A DNA stretch of 64,000 nt from Daedaleopsis sinensis (GCA_033807695.1 CM066301.1:4464001-4528000); one strand, 5' to 3'. Counted from the first letter of the stretch, positions 32,399 to 44,662 are shown. Numbers and translations are program-made. The notes: generated by a model not told the origin, from the letters alone.

Positions 32399-35300
32399 AT
32401 GTCGAGCTCTATCCGCGACTCTAAGTGCCTTGGATGCGGCCATCTGTTCACTGTCTCTGGCCTCTCGAAGCACCAGGCGCAAACTAAAAAACCAGTATGC
32501 ATCAAAGCCCGTAACGACCTTGCCTCCACCGTCCGTGCGCCGCCTCGCCCTCTTATGCTGAGTCCAGCCTTTAACCCCGAAGACATCGACATGGATGATC
32601 CCCCGGTATCTTTCGACGGTGATTTCTTTGGGAACTACTCTGCGCAAGATTTCGAAGGAGACGACCTTGAACCCGCACCATTTCCGAACAGCTCCGATTC
32701 GTCCGACTCTGATTCATCTGACGAAGACCCACTATCTGGACCTCCGGGTTGGGAGCCTGAGCCGCTCCCTCCCCCATCATCTGTCAACCCTGCTGGCTCC
32801 GCTGAGCTACCTTCCAACCTCTCTCATCGTCTCCCAACTTCCGACACGAACCGGCGGGCTGCGGCTGAAGCGACAGCAAGGCAGGATCGCGAAACATATG
32901 TCGTACGGTTCCCAAGTCCTCTGGCTGGAGCACCTCTAGCCGCCGCTGCAAGTGCACATATGAATGCGGGCACATACTCCACATATCAAGCTGCCGTTGA
33001 TCCTGATACGTCATCGGGAGGCGGCAATCCGTACGCCCCGTTCACGTCACGCATCGATTGGGATGTTGCGCATTGGGCAAAGACACGGGGTGCTGGATCC
33101 ACCGCATTCTCCGATCTTCTTGCCATAGAGGAGGTACGTCTAACAATTGCATCATGAACTGTTGACCCAGTGTGGTTAACTCCGAAGACTAAGCAGGTCG
33201 CCGAACGGCTGTCGCTATCATACAAGAACTCTCGGGAACTGAATCGCATCATCGATGATAAACTCCCCCCCGGACGACCCCGCTTTCTTCGTCAAGAGAT
33301 CATTGTCGCGGGAGAAGCCTTCGAGGTGTTCTACCGCGACATCATCCAGTGCATTGCGGCTCTCTTCGGAGACCCTGAGTTCGCCCCACTTCTTCTCCTC
33401 GTCCCCGAACGGCATTATGCCGATGCCGACCACAACGTACGAGTGTATTTCGACATGAACACTGGGAAATGGTGGTGGGCCACCCAGGTACGTGTCGGTA
33501 TTCGGTCCGTCAACACCAATGTGTATGTTGCTGACCCAAGACTCAGTCTGAGCTAGAGAAGACGCAACCTGGTGCAACGGTCATCCCTATCATCATCAGC
33601 TCTGACAAGACCCAGCTTACGCTCATCGGCAACAAAACTGCGTATCCTGTCTACATGACGATCGGCAACTTGCCGAAAGACATCCGCTGCAAGCCCTCGC
33701 GCCGAGGGCAGATCCTACTCGCGTATCTACCCACATCACGACTACTCCATATCTCGAACAAGGCGGCCCGCCGACGTACTCTCACCAATCTTTTCCACGC
33801 ATGCATGAACCGTGTTCTTGCACCACTGGCTGCTGCCGGTGTCGAGGGGATCAGCATAGCGAGTGGAGATGGCGTAGTCCGTCGCGGACATCCTCTTCTT
33901 GCAGTGTATGTTGGTGACTACCCTGAACAGGTACTCGTCACTGGGGGTAAGCACGGTGAGTGCCCCAAGTGTCCCGTTCCCCGCGATGAGGTCGGTGAAA
34001 CGACCGATACCTCCCGACCCCTTCGCAATCTTGGCAAGATTCTCGATGCCCTAGCAGCTCTCGACGACGGCCCGCGCGCTTTTGCGCAAGCCTGCCGCGA
34101 GGCGGGCATCAAGCCGATCCGTCATCCATTCTGGGTGGACCTCCCCTACACGAACATATTCTACGCCATCACGCCCGACGTCCTCCACCAGCTGTATCAA
34201 GGTGTTCTCAAACACCTCATTGCTTGGCTGCAAGAGGCCTACGGCTCGAATGAAATCGATGCGCGCTGTCGTCGCCTCCCTCCGAACCACTGCTTACGTC
34301 ACTTTGCGAAAGGAATCTCTTCGTTGTCTCGCGTCACTGGTAAAGAACACCAAGACATGTGCCGTATCCTCCTCGGGCTTATAATCGGCCTACCTCTACC
34401 GAATGGCATGTCTCCAACACGACTTGTCCGTGCGACTCGAGCTATGCTCGATTTCCTTTACCTCGCCCAGTACTCGACACACACCTCCCGCACGCTTTCT
34501 CTCCTCGATGACGCCTTGAACACATTCCATGCCAACAAGGCTGTGTTCGTCGACTTGGGGATACGCGACAACTTCCACCTCCCGAAACTGCATTCGCTCG
34601 ACCACTATCGACGCTCGATTGAACTGTATGGCACCACCGACAACTACGACACGCAATTCTCGGAGCGCCTACATATAGACTTCGCGAAAGATGCCTATCG
34701 CGCGACCAATCACAAGGACGAGCTCACGCAAATGACGAAGTGGCTCGAACGCAAGGAGAAGGTTCAGCACCATCAACATTTCGTCAACTGGCGGCTAGCT
34801 GGGATGACTTCTGAGCCCACAGCACAGGTACGTTGTGATTCGAACGACTATCTCACGCTCTCAACTTGTTGACACGTCTGCGAGGTAGTCTCGACCTGCC
34901 GCTGCGGAAACAGCTGCATGCCCCAACCCTACCGTGACTCACGCTATCGCTCTCATCCCTCAGCCTTCAAACTCTACTAGTGTCGCTACTGCTCCTGCCG
35001 CCCAACGTGGAGGACGTCCGCGCGATCCGTCCAACAAACCACGTTTACGCATCGAGATGACCCGACATCCTTCCGTGCACGCTGTCAAGCTCGCCCAGAT
35101 CAAGACAAAGTATGGCGCGAAGTTCTTCCGAGACGCGCTCGCGCGGTTCATAGTCTCTCATAACCATCCCCTTCTCTCGCGCGCAGATGTCGAACGAGCA
35201 TCAGCCGGAGTCTACATGAACTTTGGCGCGGTCCATGCGTTTCACAAGGTGAAGTTCTGGGTTGACGACCCCCATCAACTATCGGCCCCTGATTCTCAAA

Positions 35301-35878
35301 CCCGCGACGTCATCCATGTACGCCCGGCGCGCACCAGCAAGAAAGGAGATGTCATGCCTGGCCGGTTTGACACTTGTCTCGTTCGAGTGCATGGCGCTGA
35401 CCCCGGCGCGCATGCATCCTCCTTGGTTGGTGGTGACTCGGACGGCGCGAGTGGAGCCTCGAGTGAGTGCTACGAGTGCCGGCAATGGCCATGACCACTC
35501 ACTGAATCTTTGTTTGTAGAATACCGAGTTGCGCAGGTCAGGCTGGTCTTCATGATCCCACGGCGTGCCCTCCCGCAGCTATTCCCAGCGATGGCACCAG
35601 AGCAATATCCGCAACATTTAGCATATGTTGAATGGTTTACTCCGTTCACGAATCCGCACCCCGACCACGGGTTGTACAAGGTATCCCGAGAGCTCCGCGG
35701 TCATGACCGTCTTGCAAGCGTTATCCCCGTCTCCTCCCTTGAACGTAGCTGTCACCTGTTACCCGACTTTGGCCCGGTGGCTTCTCGCGAGTGGACAAAC
35801 AGCACCATCTTGGACGAATGCCCCGCCTTCTTTGTAAATAGCTTCGCTGACCGTAATATGTACAAGCTCATATATTAG
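32399..35878 (+). CDS. Plavaka transposase, intact, 1,079 aa
   Basis: Five exons (32399-33133, 33197-33487, 33547-34827, 34889-35462, 35520-35878) join in phase to 1,079 residues. The N terminus has a zinc-finger-like CLGCGHLFTVSGLSKHQAQ...C, then an acidic Ser/Asp stretch. The core carries hallmarks of the family: IIISSDKTQLTLIGNKTAYPVYMTIGNLPKDIR (split here: SSDKTQLT, GNKTAYPVY, TIGNLPK), SGDGVVRRGHP, CPKCPVP, TPDVLHQLYQG and a His-rich YDTQFSERLHIDFAKD. The C-terminal domain has LAYVEWFTPF, HGLYKVSRE and CHLLPDFG. The start ATG was chosen directly before the finger; an in-frame ATG at 32183 would add 72 residues of weak character. The enzyme should cut and integrate the element at its TCAGG termini. 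No disruption seen. Confidence 0.93.
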
Positions 35879-36114
35879 ACCTCTTACTATGTCATCATGG
35901 CTTTGACCGACCACTATACTTTAAGGTCACTAGCACCTCGGGGACAGTAGCGTGCTCACTCAGTCACGCCGCCACCAGTATACTGCATTCGAACGGCACT
36001 GAGGTTGAACTTAGAGAATCTGATATGGTATTAGTGGACATTATATGGCTGAGTACCGGATAGCGGCGAGCGACTGATAAATTACTGCTTATTCTCAACT
36101 TGGGTTTTTCCTGA

Positions 36115-36120
36115 TGTCCA
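36115..36120. repeat. Right target-site duplication of the Plavaka element
   Basis: TGTCCA immediately after GGTTTTTCCTGA, continuing into CAAGACACCC, which equals unit B at about 46336. Confidence 0.75.
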
Positions 36121-38711
36121 CAAGACACCCGACGGCGGGGGCGGAGCACTCAGATGATACAGCGAGCAGCCTTGAGAGGACGGGCTGCAAAGTGTGCACG
36201 CGTGCCCGGTGCTCCTGTGGACGCCCCGCGGCCAACCACCCTCTGCGAAGCGACGCTGGGAAGCGTCTCGATATCTCACGTATTCGGCCAGCGACGCACC
36301 AGAAACAGGCATGATCATTGCGTGTATACACAGCGACTATCCACAGCTCAACAGCTGTCAGCGCGAGCGCGAGCGCGGGCCACGGAGGGCGCCGACCCGG
36401 TCGCACAGAGCGCGTCCGGGTCCCTCCTCCTCCTCCTCCTCCCTCCTCCCCCCATGCTCCCCTCCCCCATGCTGCACGACGAACGCGTCCCCCCTTCCCC
36501 TCGAACGCACCCTCGCCGCCCCCGACAGCGCACTCCCCCACGCTCTCCAGACGACACGACACCACGCCGCACTCCCCTTGACGTGCTCTGGGGACTGCGT
36601 TGTGCACGGTACGTCTGTCGCCGGGGGAGAGCGCGGCCACGGCCAGCACTAACTCTTCTCCCCTCTCCCCTCCCCCTGCTCTCCCCCTGCTCTCCAGCGA
36701 CGCGTCAGACCGGCTCGGGCTCGCCGTTTCGACGCGCCGTGTCGCATCGAGCATCGACTCGATGCACGTCGAGACCTGAGCTGACGACGAGCCTCCCTGC
36801 GACGCGACGCCGGGGATCTCGCAGGCGTCGAGCTCGCCGGTCTCGCGGCGAACGCCTCCTCCTCGGGCTCTCGCGCCGGGGCAGCACTAGAAAGTGCCAC
36901 AGCCATCCGCCTGCGACTCGACTCGGAAGTCGGTGTCTCGCAGACGAGGCCTCAGGCGGGCACGGGCGCGTCGCGTCGCGTCGAAAGACGTGTCATTGCG
37001 GACGCTCATACACGCGATGGTACGTACATTTCCATTTCTGCGAACGAGCTCGCCGGGACTGACTGTACTCACGCCCCAGATAGACTGTGCAGGTGGCATT
37101 GTCGAGCGCGTCCTCGATCTCTGCCGGCGTGGGGCACGATGCGTGCTGTGTGCGCGGTGAGTATCAGTCTGTCGACGACAGCCCGGCACGTACTCACGTA
37201 TCGCTCCAGAACGCGTTCACCCACCGCGACGACGCGACGGCGGCGTGCCGGCCGGGAGCTCGCGTTCTCGACGCGCGACACGACATCGCCGCCCTCTTGG
37301 CTGTTGGCGGGCGAGATCCAACCGTCTCGACATGCTCCGGACGTGCACGGTGGCCATGACAGGGGTGAGTTCCTGTACAGTCTCGGGGCATGCGTCAGTG
37401 GCTGACCTCAATGAGCTCTACAGTCTCCTACCGCCGCGGATCGGCGGTGCCTCCCTCGGACGTCAGCACGCCCGGCGGAAAGAAGACGGACCTTCGTGAG
37501 CCGACGGAAGGCGCGGCGGACAGTCGCGCACCTCCTGCGATGGGATCTCGCGCCTCCATCGCGTTCCAAGATCGGGGGGACCTACCGTGTGGTTTGGAAC
37601 GTCTGAATCTGTGGCAGGTACTCTCCGGAGCTCGTCTCGAAGAATGGCGCTTACCTCTTTTGTTCACCTAGCGTGCCGGCGCGCGAGTGTGGCTCGCATC
37701 CGCCAGTCTGGAGAGTTGCGACTCGGAGCCGGCTGAGCGTCCGGGGAGCTTGGCGGCGCAAGGAGGACGCGTCGATGTCCGCGTGCCTTACCAAGATGCC
37801 TGCAGTCGAGTGTGGCGTCGGCGGGTGAAGGGAGCGCGTGCGGTCGAGGGCGTGGGGCTGAGGTGAGTCGTTTGACGTTCACCGGGACTCGGGCGGATGG
37901 CTGCGAGCCGTCTCGAGAGGTGTGGCGGGAGCTGACGTTCACCGCCGTCAGTAGCTCGCCTAAGCGTTGGCCGCAGAGCTGCTCCTCAGCAGCACGCTCG
38001 TGGGCCGTCCGACGACGTGGGCGACGCTCTCGCGCTGATTCGCATCGCGACGGGTGCTGTCCGGCGGTCCTCCAGGATGCTGCACAGAGGTCGGGTCTGT
38101 TGGCATCGAAGGTGAGTACACTGGAACGTCGTGTGCGGCGTGGGATCGTACTCATGTTCCGGGGTCTTCTAGCACGCCGGCGGGGATGGCCCGAGTGGCT
38201 CGGACGACGCGAGTATCCGAGGAGATCGGGGACTCAAGTCGTCGAGCGGCGGCAGGGATCGAGAGAGTGGCGAGAGCGGGGAAGGCGGTAGCATCCTGGC
38301 TGGCGGTGCTTACGTGTCAGCCGGCTGATGATGGCTGCAGAATCGGAGAGCGCGGGACGGCGAAGAAGGGTGAGTGACACGTTGCGAATCGCGAGTTGTA
38401 CTCACCTAACTTGGCACACGAGATTGCACTTACTATTTCGGCTCTTCTAGCACGCTGGCGGGCGGGCGGCGACGACGCGGATCTCCGGGGACGCGGATCC
38501 GTGCCTGAGAGCGGGGAGCGGGGAGTGGCGGGAGGCGGATCAGGGTTCGTGAGCGAGTGCGGTGAGTGAGAGCGTTTGGAATGGCGGGGTTTTCGCACGT
38601 GGTCGGAGTCAGATGGCGTTTTTCGTCTGTCGCGGCTAGAGCGGCGGTAGGAGGACTGGCGGCGGGGAGTGCGAGGGTGGCGGGGAGTGCGAGGACGGCG
38701 GGGGCGGAAGT

Positions 38712-39089
38712 ATGCGAGGGTGGCGCGGGCGCAGCGGAAAACGAGGGTGAGTACAGTTAGTCGCGATTTGACAAGACGAGGATTGACTTACGAGCGCGGT
38801 TCTCCGAGTGCGCTGGCGCGCGGACGGCGGTATGCTTCCCGGAGCAGGCGTCGACGTCTGCGGGGACGATGGGTGCAGCCTGGACGAGTACGGCGGAAGG
38901 ATGTGAGGATGGCGCGGGCGCAGCGGCAAACGAGGGTGAGTACAGTTAGTCGCGATTTCACAGCACGAGAACAGACTTACGAGCGTGATTCTGTGAGCTG
39001 TCGCGCGGGCACCCTCGGAGCACGCGAGTATTATAGGCGCGACTGGAATCAGTCGAGCTGAGTTGGGCGGGCGAGTACGGCGTGGGCGG
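38712..39089 (+). repeat. 189-bp tandem duplication in unit A
   Basis: Segments beginning at 38712 and 38901 (ATG(C/T)GAGG(G/A)TGGCGCGGGC...) share GAGGGTGAGTACAGTTAGTCGCGATTT and a following ACTTACGAGCG block. Unit B has this segment once (from about 48970). Divergence between the two A copies shows the duplication is not very recent, or that B lost one. Confidence 0.7.
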
Positions 39090-39478
39090 AGTCGAAGTGC
39101 GAAGGGGACGGAAGCGGAGGTGAGTGGGATGTGTTTTGAGGGCTGAAGGGGCGCGGCAGCCAGGATCCGGGCGGGCTAGAGGACGTATGCGGTGAGTGAG
39201 AGTGAGATTCGCACCTGATGAGTTGTGAGCAGGTGAGTAGACGGTTTCGAGTGTACGCACTGTGAATATATGCGCACGTATGCTTGCACGAGAGCTGCGA
39301 GAGCGGAAGAACAAACGCACCTGGAGGTACGTATCTGTATCGCAGGAGCGACGTGTGTGGCAGCGGAAGAGCACGAGGAGGCAGCGGAAGAGCACGAGGG
39401 ACGGAGAGCGGGAGGAGGCAGCGGAAGAGCACGAGGGACAGAGAGCAGGAGCACGCACAGGACAGAGGTACGCCCCCG

Positions 39479-39590
39479 CCCAGTCTATATCCCTAGACCA
39501 GCACAGTGCAGCTTATATCCCTGGATTAGCACAGTGCAGCCTATATCCCTGGAATCGCACAGTGCAGCCTATATCCCCGGATTAGCACAT
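39479..39590 (+). repeat. 28-bp minisatellite (4 units) in unit A
   Basis: The 28-bp unit GCAGCYTATATCCCTGGATT plus AGCACAGT is repeated four times. Unit B keeps a single unit (49587-49615). Each unit carries TATATCC, so a cluster of TATA-like sequences lies ~650 bp before the KH start in one unit only. Confidence 0.75.
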
Positions 39591-39654
39591 AAGGCCAGCG
39601 ATCCGCACGGCTCGTTGCACGCCCTCGAGGGGACAGAGGGGACGGGCGTCTAGA

Positions 39655-39704
39655 GGACGGGCAGGGACGGGCAGGGACGGGCAGGGACGGGCAGGGAGAG
39701 TGCG
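39655..39704 (+). repeat. 10-bp GGACGGGCAG tandem repeat
   Basis: About five units of GGGACGGGCA; the same array occurs in unit B at 49675-49723. Confidence 0.8.
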
Positions 39705-40176
39705 GCGGGGTGCGAGGACGAGGCTGAGAGCAAGCATGCGGGTCGTCGTCGAGCGTCGCCGCCTCGCGTCGTGGTCGTCGAGAGCAGAGAGAGAGCGAGT
39801 CGAGCGAGAGCAGCTGGCAAGACTGGGCGCCCGATCTCGATCCTAGTTCTCGCAACGTCATCTGTGGCTGTGCCTGCGCCTTTGGTTATGGGCGCGACTT
39901 GTCTCTCGACCACGACGACCCCCGTGGCAGCCATGCAGCCCTCGTCGCCGTCGTCGCCAACAGCGAGCTCAAGGTACGTACCAGCCTAGGAGCGCCATGT
40001 CTCTGCCCTTCCTCCCCCTCCTCACCGTCCACGCTGCGTTGCCCCAGACACATCTCCTGTCCTGTCCCAAGCCCTCCTCTCCGTCCCAACTCCCAGCAAC
40101 CCCCTCCGTCTCGTACACTCCCCACGGACACTAAGGCTCCCTGCTTTGCGATCCTGACCACTCTTATTCTCGAATC

Positions 40177-41563
40177 ATGCCAGAAGCCGACATCACCCGC
40201 AAGCGCTCCCGCTCGCCCTCGGACAGCGACCAGCCCAAACAGAAGCGTGCCAACACAGGCGCCTCGAATGACTCTCACCGCTCGCACCATTCCTCTGCCG
40301 TGGCCGGTGACGTGAAGATGGAATCCCGCGCAGACGACACCGCTGCCTCTACCCCCGATGCCAAAGGCCATCCCTCTGACGGAGACCGCGTGTCTGCCGA
40401 CGACTCGCGTGGCGACAGCACCACGACATCTGCAGCCGCTGGCTCTGCGTCCTCCGCGCCTCCTGCGTCGAACATCCACATGCGTTGCCTCATCGTCACC
40501 CAGGACGCGTCGATAATCATCGGCAACGCTGGCTCTCACGTCAACGAGATCAGGGAGAAGAGCGGAGCCCGCGTCATGGTCTCCGAGAGCATTCCTGGTA
40601 ATCCAGAGCGAATCCTCAACGTGAGCGGCCCACTAGACGCGGTGTCCAAGGTACGTGTGCATATACTCAGTCCTGCCATGCAAACGCTGACATACCGTAT
40701 CTAGGCGTTTGGGCTGATAGTACGGAGGATCAACGACGAGCCTTTCGACAAGCCATCTGTCCCCGGCAGCCGTGCTGTCACCATCAAGTTCATGATCCCC
40801 AACTCCCGTATGGGCTCTGTGATTGGCAAGGGCGGTACAAAGATCAAGGAGATCCAGGATGCCAGCGGCGCAAGGCTGAATGCCAGCGAGGGTATGCTCC
40901 CCGGCTCTACGGAGGTACGTCCGGCGTCTTCGGTGGCCAAAGCCATGTCTCAACGCTCGAACGCGCAGCGCCTCCTGAGCGTGTCTGGTGTGGCGGACGC
41001 GATTCACATCGCGACCTACTACATTGGCAACATCCTCATTGAAGCCAACGAGCGTATGCCCGCTTCCAACAACTCGACCTATCGTCCCACGAGCAACTCC
41101 AGAAGGCCACCGTACATGGGATCTTCCTACGTTCCCGGCTACACTGCGGCGGCTGCGCATAATCCCTATGCACCTGCGCCTGGCGCTGGCGCAGCTCCGG
41201 CGCCGTCCCAACTCCAGACCCAACAAATCTACATCCCCAACGACTTGGTCGGGTGTATCATCGGAAAAGGTGGCGCGAAGATCAACGAGATTAGGCATAT
41301 GAGCGCAAGCCAGATCAAGATCATGGAGCCTGGTGCCGTGGGCGTGGGCATGAACGGGGCACCGGCGCCCGCAGGCAGCGAAGGCGAGCGGTTGGTCGTT
41401 ATCACGGGCCAGCCCGCGAACATCCAGATGGCCGTGCAGCTGTTGTACTCCGTGCGTACTCGTATTTTCTGTCTTCGCGTCGCCACGTGCCTGATCTCGG
41501 CACGTATAGCGACTCGAGCAGGAGAAGCAGAAGCAGCTCCGGCAACAAACGTCGCACGTCTGA
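40177..41563 (+). CDS. Three-KH-domain RNA-binding protein, copy B (complete, 402 aa)
   Basis: Complete PCBP/Rnc1/Hek2-type gene. Exons 40177-40650, 40705-40914, 40969-41451 and 41522-41563 give 402 residues. Residues ~1-98 are a disordered Ser/Asp/Lys-rich N terminus with a basic start (ITRKRSRSPS), a plausible nuclear signal. KH1 (~100-165) has the variant loop GNAG instead of GxGG. KH2 (~175-250) and KH3 (~290-385) each carry GKGG. KH1 is split by intron 1 and KH2 by intron 2. The family binds poly(C)/pyrimidine RNA and controls mRNA stability, localisation or translation. The ATG was chosen because it heads the first open exon and the same start is present in copy C. Copy B lies between unit A and copy C in a direct tandem array, so three expressed copies would raise gene dosage. 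The family assignment is secure; the targets are unknown. Confidence 0.93.
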
Positions 41564-44263
41564 GTACGTAGCGTGAAGGTCGAAGTGGTTTCTTTCGGTC
41601 TTGGTCGGCGCTCGTTGCCTCTCGCCGGCGGGCTGCCGTTCGCATTGGGGCGGGGCGGGCTCAGGGTGGGGCTGTCGCGCGCGATACTCGCGGGGCTCAG
41701 GAAGAGGGTAGGTGTCGTGCGCGACGCTACGCTCGCGGGGCAGCACCAAGTACGTAGCTTAAAGCACGCTTTCGACGTCTCTTCTTCTGGTCTCCGCCCA
41801 TGCTCGTCGCACCTATCCCCATTGTTCTGTCGCCGTTTACTCTGTCCGTTAGTGCGCCCGTGGTCGCTGACATTACTGCAAAACACATAGTACATCTCAT
41901 CCCCTCCCTGTGTAGTACGCTCTCTGCTGCTATCTCTATATTTAATCCGGAACCCGTTCGCCCATGCCCCTCCCCGTTCTCATGTCTTCGTCGTCTCATG
42001 TGCCCTTGCAACTTTTCCATCACCTCTTGTCTCTGCTTTCCGCTGCGTCGTCAGGGTTCCCATGTTGTTATCGAGTTCGTTCCAATCCATCCATGTTTCT
42101 CATGCACATCCCAGTCAGTGTACATGTCTCGGATGACCTTGCGCTGCAGAACGCAGGAGTATGCGAGGATCTGCGTGATGCAAGGAGAGCATGAGCGCGG
42201 CGTGAACTGTGCAAGGTGTGTCTTCTGCGTATCACAGCAGATATCTCGCTGACGATTTCAGGTTCACAGCATGCGCACTGCGGGGTCCAGTCGATTCTGA
42301 GCGAGCGAGCAGCTGCGCAGCACACGAACCGGGCCCCGAGACGATGTGCAGGAATGGACGGATGGCACTTCCGCCCGGCGCACGCCACCTTCGGCGCGCT
42401 GAACGAGGTCTGCGTGTGTGCCGAACATCTGCGGCCGCACCGCCGGCGTCGTGCCCGAGCACTTCAAGACCTTCGCCGCACGCAGGCTCCCCTGTGCGTC
42501 CGGCCCTGAGCACATAGTACGCCTACGACAGCCACGGGTTCCGCTCGATGACCACGCACGCACGCGAGTCTTTGGAGTCATCTACTGGTAGCTCCGACAT
42601 GATCTCACAGTTGCCCGTACACTCAAGGCACTCGGTCGCGCGATCGTTTCAGGTTGCGCAAGTCACACCATCCGGATTGCTATCGCGGACTTGTACATTA
42701 CATATGTACACGGTCGTCCTCCGTACGTGCCCCTGGCACTGACTGCCAGGTGTCCGCCACCCTCGGAGTCCACGCTCACCCGTGCACCGTGACCTCGCCC
42801 GGACCCCAGTATCGCGTCTGCTTCCCTCCCCTCAGTATCTACAGCGACCCGGCTCGTCCCGGTCTTCAAGTTGCTACCTACTATGTGCTACACATACCCG
42901 AACGAAGAAATGGTATTCATTTTTGCTCGAGCTACGTAACCCCATTGGGCGCGAGGGCGCAGCCTAGCTTACAGCTCTTAGTAGATCATGTCCAAGTCTG
43001 AGAAAGGGACGTCAGGAATACGAAGTCGTGCAGCCAAGAGCATGTCCCACGCACCATAAAGACCCACATGCACACGAAACCGTCTACCTGGACCGAGTCA
43101 GTACGTGCGCCGACAGAGACATGCACGCTCGCGAAGTCGTACGTCCGAGTCGATTGCTGTACGCCGGGGGCGGCTCAGCGCTCAGTTCTGACTGCGAGGA
43201 AGCTTCTATGAGTACATCTCACTCCGAAGACTGTGACAACTTGGATAGCTCACCTCCGCATCTGTCCAGGACCGGCGAGTGAGCATGCACTGTCCGGTGT
43301 TCGACTCGGAATGGACTTGTAGTGCACGCTTCGAGGCCGCGCGCCGTGAAGCAAATCTCCGGCACGCCAGACGCCGCCTCGTGCGATCGAGTCGCAGGTG
43401 CTCCAAGCGGTACTGGACCGGACGCGTTCGTCCTGTGCACTAACGGCGGTGGTCACTCGCGGCGCACAGAATGGGCACGAGGTTCAGGGCTCACCTCAAC
43501 GCGCGGGCGTGCACTGCACGGGGGGAGGAATATTCTGTGACGCAAGTCCGAGGCAGGTACGGCACATTCGCGTTGTCCCGAGTCGACGCGACGGTCATGA
43601 CAGTGGACACAATCTAGTACATTCGAACATGAGATATAAAGTCGATGAAATAAACGTGTGACCTCACCACAGCATGAATGTGCAATTAGACACAGCCGGC
43701 CCTGCACTGCTGGATGCCGCAGCCTCGGATATGAATGCAAACACAGTCGGACAGCGATGTGCGATCTGACAAAGTGAGAGTCAGCATATTGAGATCAAGA
43801 TCGAGAGCGCGACGTACCGGCAGAGCTAAGTACGGACTCGTCTCGCGTGTTACATGCAAGTGTGACTGCCTCTAGCGATGTCCACACAGCGCCACGCGCA
43901 GGCAGCAAGCCAACAGTGTTCTGCAGCGAATGTGTGACTCGTCAGTGCCATTGACACATGCGTGCAAGGTGTACTCACTCGTCCGGAGATCTCCAGCCAG
44001 AGCGTAACACTGTGAACCTCGGAGCCGGATGTCTGTGCAGATCAACGAAGTCAGTGCCATCTCATTTGGGCGAGGAGCGAGGAGCTACAACGTACGCGAC
44101 AGAGCGGATTGATGATACGAACCAGCTGAGGGATCTTCGCCAACGAGAGTTACTCATCTAGTGAGCCTTGACTCATGAGTGATAGAAGTCCATAATAGTT
44201 ACGAATAGACTCACTGCGACGACTATGAGAAGTGCGGAGCTCGTCCGGCAGTGTAGAAGCTTG

Positions 44264-44662
44264 CTAGAACCTCGGGATATCAAGGATATCGCGTTCATAT
44301 AGCAACGCGATCATCTAGGTAAGTAGAGGTACAAGAGTCAGCGCATCGTCGTCTATAAGCAATAGACGGAAGACGTACCCCGGGGGCCATCCTCGCATGG
44401 CATAGTTGTGTCGTCGACCGAGCGAGAGTACTCGGACGGCGCCGGTTGTAGCCTGATAGTATGAACTAGCATCAGATATAGAGCTCGCAGTCAATGTGTA
44501 GACTCACCGGAGTGCTGCCGCAAAACGTACAGTAGTCTGAGCGATGGGACAACAAGATCGAAGTTGGCAGGGATCCATTCTGAAGAAGAAGTGAAAGTCA
44601 GCATTCACTGCAGCATCACAGTCTAAGAACCAATCGAAGACGTAGACGTACCGTCGTCGCAT
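44264..44662 (-). CDS. Candidate short spliced gene, unit B copy
   Basis: Counterpart of 25728-26122 with the same splice signals. The frame WIPANFDLVVPSLRLLYVLRQHSG, continuing to MIALLYERDILDIPRF and TAG at 44264-44266, has no stop. Differences from unit A are mostly silent or conservative in this frame (L/L, V/V, P/P, I/V) but include G/N and R/L. A frame from the ATG at 44660-44662 is open too (~59 aa). A TATAAAT block ~130 bp upstream and a CT-rich leader with a possible acceptor support a transcript. Coding is uncertain; no family recognised. Confidence 0.3.

Larger units (their letters stand above)
27790..36114. mobile_element. Plavaka-family DNA transposon (8,325 bp)
   Basis: Insertion into unit A with 12-bp terminal inverted repeats, TCAGGAAAAACC at 27790-27801 and its complement at 36103-36114. 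It is flanked by the direct hexamer TGTCCA at 27784-27789 and 36115-36120. Unit B has the site uninterrupted (GCAGGTCCATATCCACAAG near 46321). It carries an intact Plavaka transposase and a divergent DUF6532-type gene. Known: Plavaka elements are CACTA-like transposons described from fungi, especially basidiomycetes. The intact genes and exact repeats suggest a recent, possibly autonomous insertion. Confidence 0.9.
1..40176 (+). repeat. Tandem unit A (5'-truncated by the window, split by two transposons)
   Basis: Unit A is the KH gene (start outside the window) plus flank. It corresponds base for base to unit B with an offset of 40,582 in the KH gene. The host segments are 1-2916, 24901-27789 and 36115-40176. 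Subtracting the KDZ insertion (21,984 bp plus one 8-bp target copy) and the Plavaka insertion (8,325 bp plus one 6-bp copy) from the 40,582 offset leaves ~10.26 kb, against 10,050 bp for the B-to-C offset. Extra length comes partly from local repeats described separately. Confidence 0.88.
36121..40176. other. Unit A host segment upstream of KH copy B, no confident gene
   Basis: Matches 46342-50226 of unit B. It is very GC-rich, with many splice-like pairs on the plus strand, for example GTACGT at 36611 with a CT-tract and CTCCAG at ~36699, GTGAGTAC at 38108 with TTCTAG at ~38171, and GTGAGTGAC at ~38371 with TTCTAG at ~38451. Open frames on both strands are long because of base composition, and A/B differences introduce stops in each frame tried (for example a TGA near 36777 in A). 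A spliced transcript is possible; a protein is not supported. The last ~200 bp before 40177, with CT-rich tracts, should be the KH promoter and leader. Confidence 0.5.
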
